From the NCBI RefSeq assembly GCF_910592395.1, contig NC_088312.1:248001-312000 (forward strand): 64,000 bases of DNA, written 5' to 3'. The notes below the pieces were generated by a model, which saw only the letters and a program-made list of their open reading frames with translations, was not told the DNA's origin and did no database searches. The DNA comes from Lineus longissimus. Taxonomy: Eukaryota; Nemertea; Pilidiophora; Heteronemertea; Lineidae. Made by a program: the position numbers and the translations under genes. Positions 27,801-39,800 of this stretch are shown one piece after another (the first letter of the stretch is position 1; the number at the start of each line of letters is the position of its first letter).

Positions 27801-30800
27801 ACTGTCGGGGTCATGGCATCGGGGCATCCCTATCACTGTACCAGGCAAGTCCGACTCCCTCACAGAATAAACATGGCCGTTCCAGAACACGGGTGGGTTG
27901 TTGAGCTTGACATGGACCATGACAGACTCTGTGGTGGATTTCCTGGGTTTGCCAGTGTCTACTGCTTGGATGGTCAAGTTGTACATCTGTTTAGCGGGGG
28001 CTTCATTCAAATCTCCATCAACCCTCAGTTGTCCTGGAACAGCAGTTGTTGTAAACCGTAGTGATATTTCGATGAACATAACTGATCTGCTGTCTTTGTC
28101 GGAAAAGACAACTGATGGTGTATCCAGCGTCTGAGAATCCTCAACATGTTTAATGAAGCTGCAGTGCTGAGGGTTTAGGTGTCTCAAGCTGCTTGCCAAG
28201 AGCATCCAATTGTTCAACGTACATGCTGCTTGAATGGCAATGTCGTCAACACGGCAAGCACTGTTGACCAATGACTCACTGCCCCTAAATGCATTTCTCT
28301 CACATTCCCGATATTTTCCCAACAAAATTTTGGCAGCATTTTTTTCCTCTTTGATCGGATCGAGTGGGGAAGGTGAGGGGAACGTGTGAGGATAATGCTG
28401 GATCACCTAGAATAATCAACTAAAAACGGATGAAAGTGAAGAGGCTAAAATGGGTGAAAATTTGTCTCAGGTACCGGGAGCAATATCTCACCTGTTTCAT
28501 AATCGATGGCAAACTTATTTCCTCCTCCTCCAGTCAGCAGATATGTTACATGTTTATTTTGCTGCGTGATGTCGTAGTCTTCAGCTACCAGCTTCCCGAA
28601 CACGTGGCCGACTGGTGTGTTGGCAGCCAATGTAAAGCTATACCTACTGGGGAACCTTGGGGCATACTCGTTCACGTCATCCACGTAGATGAGGATTGTG
28701 GCATTGCCACTGAGGCCTGTCCCCTTACGATCTGTAGCCACAACCTTTAAGCAAAATATGTTAAGCCGGCACTCACTACAACAGTTCTTTTAGCCATTAC
28801 CAAAAAGAAATGAGAAGAAATGCATTACATCAAGTCTTCAGTGACTAGATCAAGATCGAATGAACTGGGAAGATTTAGAAACATCGGTAGAATGTCTGGA
28901 GTAACGTAAATGAACATTGCTTACTGAAAACTCATACAGAGTGGACGTTTCACAGTCTATTGTTCCCGGCGTCTTGACACTCATGGCTCCCGTTTTTGGG
29001 TTGATGGAGAATAGCTCACTACCAGGCCCGTGGATGGAGAAGCGATGGTTGTTATTCTTACTGGACTTGTCTGCGTCCGTCACAGTCATTGCCCTTTCCT
29101 GTGGACAAAGTTGAGATATAAACGAATCTCGTGTCAAGTTTGCAAGGCCAAATTGTCATTCGGTATCCGATTGAATAGACATTTCTCTCTTTCGACCATC
29201 AATGATTTTATTTGTCAACATGACTTTTCGTGACGGAATTATTTTTGTGGCAGACCTTGAAATCACCTGCAGTGTAGGAGCAGGCGAGTAGTTGCTCTCT
29301 GCTCTGTTAGTTGAGCACTTACCAGGAATACTTGCTGATCTTCAAGAGGATCTTGATCATCCTCCGTCACGAACCCAGTGTACTCGGGGAAGTTGAACAC
29401 TGGCGGGTTGTCATTGACATCCGTCAGGATAATGGTGACAGAGCCTATATCCTTCAATGAAAAAATTATAAAAAGAGTAGGCCATGTTGTTGTTAAAATG
29501 ATTCATTTGGCGGTTTCCAGATCGCTTGAAAGGACCACCTAGGATAGTTTGCAGACACAGAGACCTATAGCACCTGTAGGTCAACTAAATTATTTGCTTG
29601 CATAACAGACGGGAGGTTGCTTATCATGTGAAGAAAGAAATCTTGTTGTTAGTTCATACTGTTCAAGACATACCAACCTTGAGTGGTGGGGAGCCCCCAT
29701 CTGTTGCCTCCACAATCAGACTGATTCGGTCATTCTTCTCCTTATCCATGATATCATTGTCATTCATCACCACGTAGATGGAGCCGTCCTGAAATACAAT
29801 ACTTAGAATAAGCAAAAGCTCAACTCTTTCCAAAGCGGTGAAGGCCAGAAATTCGTCAATTGGCAGTTAGGCACTAACCGTATTGATACAGAAGAGTTCC
29901 GATCCGATCCCTGCCATAAGCCTGTAAGTGATCTTCCCATTCTCGCCTTGGTCACGATCAGTGGCCTTGACTTGACCTATAGCCGCGTTCTTAGCCATGG
30001 CGGCCATTTTGGGATCGCCCTCAAAGTGACACATGCCCCCGACACCGTTATGTGCGTTGCCGCTCCTCCGTCCGATGTGAATGAGGGAGGTGATGTTTTC
30101 AGAGACGAAAAACCGATAGCTGCGCTTGCTGAATAAGGGCGCGTTGTCATTAATGTCAGTCACTCGGACAGTGAAAACTGCTTCAGTTGTCTGGAAAGAA
30201 GACCATGTCAGTTAAAAGCTATATCAAAGTCTGTCTGGATATTCCCCAAAGACCATATATATATCCGTTAAAAGTTAAAGCCCGCTCGGGAATCGAATCG
30301 AATCCGGACGTTTTTATCTGCACATAGTCTCTCAGAACATTATCCAGTGGATGATGACCCCGTGGTTTGAGGAAATTGTCACAAAATATCTTTGCGGAGG
30401 TGATAAACTTCAATGGTTTACTTACGAACTGGCCATCACTGACACTGATATCAAGTTTATATTCAGACTCCTTTTCTCTGTCCAGAAGTCCAGCCGTCCG
30501 AAGTTCGCCCCTGAATGAAAGAGGAGTCCTAATGATATCCATTTGGATGCGTTATTTCAGTTCCGAGAGCAATTGTTGACTAAACTATACAAATTTGATC
30601 CGGTCTAGTCTAACCCGGAAATTAACGGGCTAACAAGAATTGAGAGGAGGGTCTGACCCGGTGTAACTGGGGGAATAAAGTCAGGTTTACTGTGTACATC
30701 AAAGACGGAAAATGCTTACGTTTCCTCCATACGGAAGCGGCCTCGTCCGCCACCAGACAACTTGAAAATTAGGAATATATCCTCATCACCATCCTCATCG

Positions 30801-33800
30801 GTGGCCTGAAATACACACAACAAAGAAAGTCATAATGGTTTCCATTGATTAAGATGTCATATGTACAAGGTGGACTCACTCCCAATCGTAACCGATCACA
30901 GAAGATAAAGGCAGGCTTGGGCTGATGGGCGTTTCGCCTGAGGTTATTTGGTGTCAATCCGCTCACATCCTTTCCTACCTTAATCCTTGATATGATTGTT
31001 TTCATGGGGACACCTTCACTGACTTCTGCAAACAGCTCATCAGTGTTCAAAGTTGGCGCATGTTCATTCGCCAGGTTCACGTGGACGTAGGCTTCAGTCG
31101 TTGCTGTCCTATTGAAGACGGAGGAAAACAAGGTTAGATCATTAGTGAATACGGCTCAGGAAATATCAATGCAGCACTACTGGTATTTCAGCCGAGAAAT
31201 CATTTCATAAGTATAATTTTCGTAAGTTCAAAATTCTAAAAAGTTTTCAAAGCACATTGATGACTCAAAAGGTAAGCAACACTTCAGTACCTACTTTTGC
31301 ATTGTGATTATTGCTGGCTGGTCATACGCGACAATGACTAGCTTATAAGTAGGGAAGATCTGCTGTCTCCTTAGGAACCTCAGAGACTTGCTGGTTGTGA
31401 TCACTCCAAGTTGATTGATCTGAAACAGGTCTGTGTCCGTCTGAGATGTCAGTGGGCCTGGGGTCCGCCATGTTTCGTAGATCTTGTAGCGTATCAGAGC
31501 GTTCAGGCCGTCGTCTGCGTCATTGGCAACAACTCCATGTGGCGTCTGTTGTTGAAAAGAGAAAAGGGAATAGGACAGTGATTTATAACAAATTGGAAGA
31601 CGAAGGCAAAGTTTCATATTTGACTTCAGTTATCAGCATGAAGCTGTACGTGCCATTACATCGTAATGTTCTTCAATCGAATCACATTTGTTTTCTAACG
31701 CCTTCATCAAGGTGGAAGCTGATGGTTGTAGCATCTGTGGCGGGCTTAAGTGGTCAGCATCATACCTGGTGAATAGCCGTGCCCGCTTCGTGGTTGTCCA
31801 TGATGGAGAACTCATACCTCTCCTTGGTGAACTTTGGTGGGTTGTCATTGATATCGGACAGTTTCAGGCGAACAATTCCTGGCGGTTCACTCCTCCTCTT
31901 GTGAAGTGAATGCGTCTCAATAGCATTTACCTGCAATATAGTGACAAAATCCTAATCGAACCGATAGGATTAGTGGATCGAATGACCGCATGCAGATAAT
32001 ATAGCATTTTTATCCTTATCGGAACAAATGAAAGTAACTTTCCTACTGGTATATGAATTCAAATCTACGATGTACCTCCGAAGGATATACCGGGAGTTGA
32101 AGTAACTCCTCCACAAGGTTCGCCTTCCGAGATGGTTCTACTCTTATGAACGAAAATCACAAGACATATCGGTGTGGCCCACTTATGACTGACTTTAGTC
32201 TTGCATTGCCACTTTACCCTTATTTCCCAGACTGCCCTCTTCTCCCTGTCAAGCTTTCTAGGCTTGGCAACTGTCACTTCGCCGGTGACATTATCAAGGT
32301 CAAACGCATTCTCAGGATTCCAGTCAAACTCGTACTTGAAGTGGGAGTTTCTACCCTGAAAATGTATGAGTTGAGCATAGGTCTCTGTCTCTGAACATTC
32401 AAAGAAATCTGACTTCGACATGCTGATGATAGAAACTGGTAACAACGCAAGAAGCTGACACCTTCTAAGCTATCTATTGCACACAACTGCATAGATACAA
32501 GGATAAGGCAACAACTAATGGTCGTTACAACAGGACGTCGAAGCTGGTGTAAGCGGGTAAAATATTGAACAATCAGTTGCATTCCTTCTTTAGAATAGAA
32601 ACAGATGTTCAACTTATAACTTACGTAATCCTTATCAAAAGCTGTGACCATAGCCACGAAATCGCCAGCCTGGACTCTTGGCCATTCTAGTACTGCGGCG
32701 TCGGTGACTGGAGGGTCGAACTCAGGGGCGTACATGTTACTGTCCTTGACATGAACCAGGAGCTGGGCCGCATCATGTTTTGATGTGTTGTCCGTTTGAT
32801 AGGCCTAGAAAGGAAGATGAAGACGATAGCAATGGCTAATTTGTTATTGAAAGATTATATGTTCTCTCGTTGGCTTGATTAATCGCTACCTTAGGGCAAG
32901 GCAAGGAGCCAAGTACCTCAGCGAATGACCGAAATAAGTGGAGAGAATGCGTTATGTGGCCTTATAATGCCTCACGAGGGACAAGGGCCACAAATATGTT
33001 AGTCGTTGTTTTCGAAGTTAAGAAATTGGACACCACGTACGAAATTGTTCTCCATGACGTAAGGATATCCATAAATAGGTATTAATGTATGTGAGATGAT
33101 CGAGATGGTTCATTGATGGTTTATATGAACCTATCATTGGATGAGAAGTATATCAGACGTACCTGAATGCTGAAAATGAAGTTATGGAAGCCGGGAAACG
33201 ACTTTCCAGGTTTCAGTATTGTGCGGTTGATCTGCTGAATCTGACACACCATCCCTGTCTTGGGATCAAGCTCAAAGAAATCAGTCCAGTTGGCTGGTGA
33301 TCCTAAAATGGGGACGAAGATGGAAAAATAAGGCGTATGTTAACAGAAGCCTCGCTGGTGAAATAGCAGACCGAACATTACTGCACTGGTGACTGAATAC
33401 AAGGGCATTGGTTGGTAAGTGACTACAACTAGATAATCAGTCGGAGAGGCTACCAAGCTAGTTACGTGCTAAGGAAAATCCAAATATTACTACGAATCGC
33501 TTATGAAAGTATCTCAGTCGAATGTAATGGCAAGACCTACCTTTGATCACCTTGTACTCAAGTGGAGATTTCGCTTCGATGTCCAGGTCGTCGGCCATTT
33601 TCGCAGGCTCAGATTCCAGGCAATCGCGAGTCTAGAGAAAATGAAATTATAGATGAGTGTAAGTTACCATTAAAAGAGATCGCCTTTCAGTATGTTCTGG
33701 TAACCGATGACTATCTCACGTTGGCCGTGCTCATGAAGACTTTGACTTAGTAAAAAAGGCAGGGTGAGTTGCTAACCTGATTGCCCGGTTTCGCAGTTGC

Positions 33801-36800
33801 ATACTAGACCTGGCAATGTAAGAATCTAAACTGTAGGACGAAACTGCAATATTGAACATGCCAGCAAAACACTCCACCGAAAGTCTAATGTCAACAAGTT
33901 GTGTGTACAGCAACTGAAGATCTATTCTGTAGACCCTTCTTTTGCTACAGCAACTCTCATTAGTCAATACCCATATCCCAAGCTTACCACAATGGGTTTT
34001 TCACCGCAGGTTTGAATGTAGTAGTTCTTTGCTGCAAAAGCTGGTCCCATATCATCAACATCCTTCAGAGTGAACGTTAGTGTTGATTCGGTGGAATCGG
34101 GGAAGTTCGTATCCTGGAGAAGAACAGAGAATCTGGTTGTGATGTGACATGTCATACGTATTTTGTGATTCGATATTCCATTTGTGGAGTAGTCTCAATG
34201 TGAATCTTGCCACAATTCATCAGAACGAGGCTTTCTGATATCTAATTATTAGGCTGTGTATGATGTGATTTTTCATTCATCGTGTCTTCATTGCAGTCAT
34301 GTGTCTTCATTGCAGTCATGTGTCTTCATTACAGCCATGTGTCTTCATTGCAGTCATGGTTTAAAACAACCTGATCATCGTTCAGCTTAGGTTTAGAAAC
34401 TTTAAGATTTGGGTTTATAGAATCTGTAATCAACTTCATGTTACCTTTACTACAATGGTCATAACGATCTCCCTGAAGCCAGCTTCAAAGTCGAACTGTC
34501 TGTTCAGTATGACTCGGTTCCCATTCAGTAGCAACGCACTCCGGTCCTCTTTGCCGTCTACCAGAACACTCTGTCAGAAAGACAACAACAAAGGTGATGG
34601 CTAATCATGAATCATTCGTCATGTTCTCATCATGCTTGGCTGTCCATTTCCGTTATTATGCCATTTCATGAGATGTACTTCTTCGTGGCCGATGAGATCC
34701 CACTGCACCTCTTCGTTGCCGATGAGATCCCACTGCACCTCTTCGTGGCCGATGAGATCCCACTGCACCTCTTCTCGGCACAGAAGAAGGTGCATTGGTA
34801 TTTCATCGGCCACGAAGAGAAGCAATGGTATTTCATATCATTTCCTTTTTTCCACACACGCTATCAAAGTTCTCAAATTGGATCAGCGGGCTCGACCAAC
34901 AGACGCTAGCATGCCTAATGTCCAAGCCTTACAGGCAGGAGTGTAAAGTGAGGACGTCAATTCAAAAGTAATGTGGTTCATGCTAGGTAAACAGTTAATG
35001 CTGATGGTGACTGTTCGACATCCTGACCCGTCTCAAACAAGCCAGCCATCGAGAATGCATCCAGCGCATACAGGAATCGGGCCAACTCAGGAAGTCGGTG
35101 GATCGCCGCAGTACCTTTTCCTGCATAACTGCGGCGTTTTTGCTCTTGTTGATCAAAGGTGCCTTATTTCCAATTGTTTATGATGCTTAAATAAATACTC
35201 TCGCCTACCACAACTCCTACATCATACTCCATGAACTCTGGGGTGATGTCGAATATGTTGCTTGCCTCCACTTGGTACACAACGCGACCTTTAGGCACAT
35301 CCTGTAAAACAAGGGTCATGATAAAGATGTATTTCCTGCTGCATTTGCTGACCAGAACCAATCATCCCTACATCATTCTTGACAATCGAACCAACCACAT
35401 AGTCTTTCATTAAGACTTCAGGTAAGGGAAACATGAATCCGTGCAATGCTGGAGCGAGAGATGGTCAAGTGGTATTTATTTCGAGAGTACACGACCGATG
35501 GGTACTGCTTTGTACTAAGTTCTTTACTGACCATATCATCCCTTATTTTCATCAAATCAAACCTTACGAAGGCTACAAAGTTATCAAATATGTCACTTAG
35601 TCAATTTCCCCAAATCTGGCAATCGCCACCTCCTTGCGTTAACTGATCGTCGATTTTGCCTGAAGGGGGTAAAGGATGACTAAGGGTTTAATTGTAGGAA
35701 GTACTTAGGAAACAAAGTGAAGTCATGACTATTTCATTAACCCTCCACAACTCTCATAGTTACCTCGGGCAGAATAAGTCTATTGGGCAGATTGGTGAAG
35801 GCTGGAGGGTCATTTCCATCCGTCACCTCAAACCACACTTCCACCGGGACCGGGAAATGAAACTGAAAAAGATTGAGAAAAGATTAAGTGAGAGACGGTT
35901 CAAGTTGGGCAAAGTAAGGATGTGACTAAAGCTTTCATAAAATATGGTGGTTTAGTACATTGAGTCATTCTGAAAGAGTGACCAGGTACTGATTTCGTTC
36001 TGACTAGATCGCTCTAATGATTCCTTTTGCCCGGCTGTGCGACCATGTTGATATGACGGATCATCCTAGATTCTAAATATCGCAAGGAAAAGGTAATAAT
36101 CAAGACGGAACTGTTTATTGGAAGGCTGACTGGTTGATTTCATGCAAAAACAGGCTCCTTGTAAGCAGAAAAGAACATTGTCATTGACAAGTGGAGAGAG
36201 CCTTGCGTATATCAAACGTCGGGTAGCCTTACAATGCCGTATATGATACACCTACTCTCGAAGTAATTGGTGATTATGTCTGGCTACATGGAGGGGAATC
36301 AATTTTGAGAGGGGCTACCAAGCGCCAAGGGAAGCAGTCAGCCAACCAAAGGTGGGTTTCTAAGGTCATAGGAGAATCACGGCGACCCTTGACGTCAACA
36401 GCTCACTTACGTGGATAAACTCCCAGAAGTCCAGGCATCTGGCTTTTAAAAAGAATCGTTTCCCCTGAAAAAAACCGACAAGCATGAGATATGAAACACG
36501 GGCACAATTGGTATCACTGAAAACATACTTAGCAGTTTGTGTTCTCTTTTTGATCTATGATATACCTACCTGAGAAATAAAAACCTGGTGATCACATTCA
36601 TAAATAGACAACTTGTTACAGATGTCTCAAGTTGGAGGCAGAAGACTTGCCTACTACCTAGCCTCATCCGCAGATGGAACCATACATTATAACAATGGTT
36701 GCAGAGGTGCAGTGGTGCAATGGTGTCGCATTGGCCACGAAGAGAAGTAGTGGTATCCCATCGGCACAGAAGAGGTGCAATGATATCACGACGATCACGA

Positions 36801-39800
36801 CTTGTAGCATGTTGTCTCCATCATTTCGCTCGTGGGATGGATACAAACCTTCGCCATCTCTTCCAACACTTGCTGACTACCAACGCACAATTACGAAAAA
36901 AGAGCCCACTCAACTTTCAGGAAGCATCGCTGTCTGCGCTTAGATTGAAAAATACATTTATGAAGAAAAACGAAGTTCATAGACTTCGCTAAAAACTCAT
37001 TTCTTTATACGTTCTTTTGAATATGTTTTACAGTTTCGACTCGGGTTTCTGCCAGGGGTCGGCTGAGCTCTCAAGCAGCCCAGTTGGAATCACCTGAACC
37101 GAACTAGGTTCTTAAATAACCAACTATACTTCACAGTTTGTGTCTGTCAGGCAAGTCAGGGGTAGGTCTAGCTCTCTAGCTCTCGGAATCACCTGAACCG
37201 AACTAGGTTCTTAAATAACCAACTATACTTCACAGTTTGTGTCTGTCAGGCAAGTCAGGGGTAGGCCTAGCTCTCTAGCTCTCGGAATCATCTGAACCGA
37301 ACTAGGTTCTTAAATAACCAACTTACCACAAATTTATGCAGCATCTGTTTTATGCTTAACTCGTGAGTATTGTTATCATATTTGAAGTACTTCTCCCCCT
37401 CGTCTATAAGTGTCACACCGAACTTTGTCCCTCTCGGAGTTTTTGGCGGCACATGATATCTTTTTAGTATGGTTCCTGAAACAAATGGCAAGATAAGTAT
37501 GGTCGATAGAAGTCGTAAGGACTATTCATTTCAAACGATTCTCTGTAACACTTTAATTGGTAGTTCAGTTACTACCATGGCATACACATGTGGCTTGATT
37601 GTCAGATTCGTCAGCAAATGTTCAAGCTAATGAGAAGAAAGCAACTTAAAACCTTTGCCTTCGAAACAACGAAAGTGAAATTGTATAAGTACATGACCAC
37701 GCTGCCCGGAAGACTTTCTTTTCTACCGTGTACCTACCTGCTGGCCCGACTCAATCACCAATTCCTCTAAAACCTTTGCAAAACCAAACTATCGACATGA
37801 TGAACCTTATGCAACTGCTAATGATCAAAACATATTAGTTAAGGCTCATATCCCAAAGTGGTATTTTCTCGTCCGTCACATTTTAAAACTTCAACAAAGT
37901 TCAAAAGGCCATTGACACGTTCATCACCTGCCGGATGAGACATTTATCAAAGTACTATTTAGCACTGAGCAGCATTATCCAACTGTTCTGCCTTCATGTT
38001 TACCTAACCTGGACTTTCAGTGGCCTCATCAAGGTTATTAACCAGCCCTGCCCTACATAAGGCAATTAGACACTGATACGGTCTGTGTTGTTTGACTTAA
38101 TTCACTGTATGCCGATTATTAGTATCATTTGCCTCCGATTATTACGTAGATCATCAATACACACCCGTCAACGAGCTCTATGTATCGTGAACCTTTTGCT
38201 CAAGTGCAGTTACAATGAGTGGAGTATGCAGGAAGAGTTGTCTGTAGTATATACTCTGCACGCATAACAAATGGCCACAGCGAGCCATGTTATCGGAGGT
38301 CATATATACAGGACTAAGACAAGGAATAGCTTGTCAAGTCCAACAACCATACCCTCTTGAACAAGCTCAGGGGCCACCCGTTGGTTTTGCCTCAATTCCA
38401 AGATGGTCGCCAAAGTACAAAATGGATGCCAAACTTATACCATCACATCAGAAGCGGGTGCTCTTGCTTCGAATTCAAACACAGAGACGACACATGTGTT
38501 GCAAATGAAGGCTTGTGCACCAGAAACAGGACCTTTCGGGATCACTTAAACACATTGTTTAAAGTCTACATAACCGTGGTTTCAATTGCATTTAGCGCCA
38601 AGTTGCTAATACGCTGAGAGGGCGTCAAAGCATTGGCTGACACTCGTACAGCTTTGCACCATCGTATACCTCGCACAATACCAAGTCAATGGGAAAAGCC
38701 TATGGGGGAGGGGGCCATCCAAGATAATTCCAAACCTCCCCGGAACAGGTTTGTCTATAACCTGAATAGGATAGGAGAGCTTGAGTCTGCAGCGGCTATA
38801 AGGGTTGGTGACTGGAAGCTGGTAGTCGGGAAAGCTCTACAATGCAAATCTACAACGGTCCCTTACTCAGAGCATGTCAAGTGGCGCTGAAAGGGTGGAT
38901 GTCGTCCTGGGTGCCGACAAATGGTACCCAGGTTCGATAATCCAAAGGCTGGCCCGCGTAGATTTGGAGGGGTTTGGTCCAACACCTGAGGCTAAACTCT
39001 TGGTAAGCAGCAAGTAGTCTTGACTCCCATGGTCTTGTACCAACTCATTATTCCCTTAAGGAAGGTTATCCAGTCAAAGCCTTATGAAGTTCAGCGAGTG
39101 AATCAGCCTCCTTGGTTGGTCTTGGAAATCTCTTTCGGCTGATTGTTAGAGATCTTATTATCATTTCTATATTTTACACGCCACGCAACTTACCCACTGG
39201 CTTATTATCCTTCACCATTATCAGGATCGGCTCTTTCGTTATTGTGTCTTTGAAAAACTGTGCACAAACTGGAAGTAAAAAGGCAAGGCAAATTATGCCA
39301 AACTGACAGATAATGGCATTACACATCGTACAACTCACCTATATTTGACATAGAAATGGCATCACAAATCATACATCTGCACAAACAGACATAGAAATGG
39401 CATCTGAAATTATACATCTGCACAAACAGACATAGAAATGGCATCTGAAATTATACATCTGCACAAACAGACATAGAAATGGCATCTGAAATTATACATC
39501 TGCACAAACAGACATAGAAATGGCATCTGAAATTATACATCTGCACAAACAGACATAGAAATGGCATCTGAAATTATACATCTGCACAAACAGACATAGA
39601 AATGGCATCTGAAATTATACATCTGCACAAACTGACATAGAAATGGCATTTCAAATAATACAACTGCACAAACTGACATAGAAATGGCATTTTAAATTAT
39701 ACATCTGCACAAACAGATATAGAAATGGCATTTCAAATTATACAACTGCACAAACTGACGGAGATGACATGAAATATGAGCTGAGAACACACAGCTTGGC

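Larger units (their letters stand above)
9296..29098 (-). other. Nine-copy four-exon cadherin cassette array (exons 21-56)
   Basis: Exons recur in the order B (about 174 nt), C (about 253), D (about 282), A (about 251). C-to-D and D-to-A junctions are phase 1; A-to-B and B-to-C are phase 0. Copies: 1 28925-29098, 28492-28744, 27752-28033, 27289-27542; 2 26707-26880, 26227-26371+25968-26084, 25575-25850, 25023-25279; 3 24341-24514, 23851-24097, 23240-23527, 22754-23004; 4 22270-22443, 21775-22027, 21237-21518, 20729-21147 (A fused to the next B); 5 20194-20452, 19721-19999, 19166-19416; 6 18631-18807, 17876-18131, 17326-17595, 16733-16998; 7 16052-16225, 15470-15722, 14755-15039, 14258-14508; 8 13772-13945, 13145-13400, 12653-12934, 12164-12414; 9 11742-11921, 10591-10846, 10045-10332, 9296-9864 (terminal). 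Each copy encodes about 320 aa, or three cadherin repeats, with 0 mod 3 length. Confidence 0.88.
29323..39268 (-). other. N-terminal divergent cadherin region (exons 2-20)
   Basis: About 880 aa with irregular exon sizes (54-312 nt) and weak calcium motifs. Examples are EVTDGNDPPAF (35764-35862), LKDVDDMGPAF (33988-34113), VKDSNMYAPEF (32625-32804), LSDINDNPPKF (31766-31930), NLANEHAPTL (30880-31108) and VTDINDNAPLF (29879-30190). Several linkers lack one or more canonical aspartates, so calcium rigidification may be partial here (inference). Exon 29879-30190 holds an insertion rich in Gly, His and Met between SENITSL and AAIGQVKATDRD, unusual inside a cadherin fold. The exons at 29678-29788 and 29323-29451 together equal one type-A cassette exon split by an intron. 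Confidence 0.75.

Noticed and set aside
28034-28406. Open minus-strand extension upstream of cadherin exon 27752-28033
   Set aside because: The exon has a good acceptor at 28034-28035 (CAG on the minus strand) and joins the preceding exon in phase. The extension has no cadherin motif and is intronic by chance.
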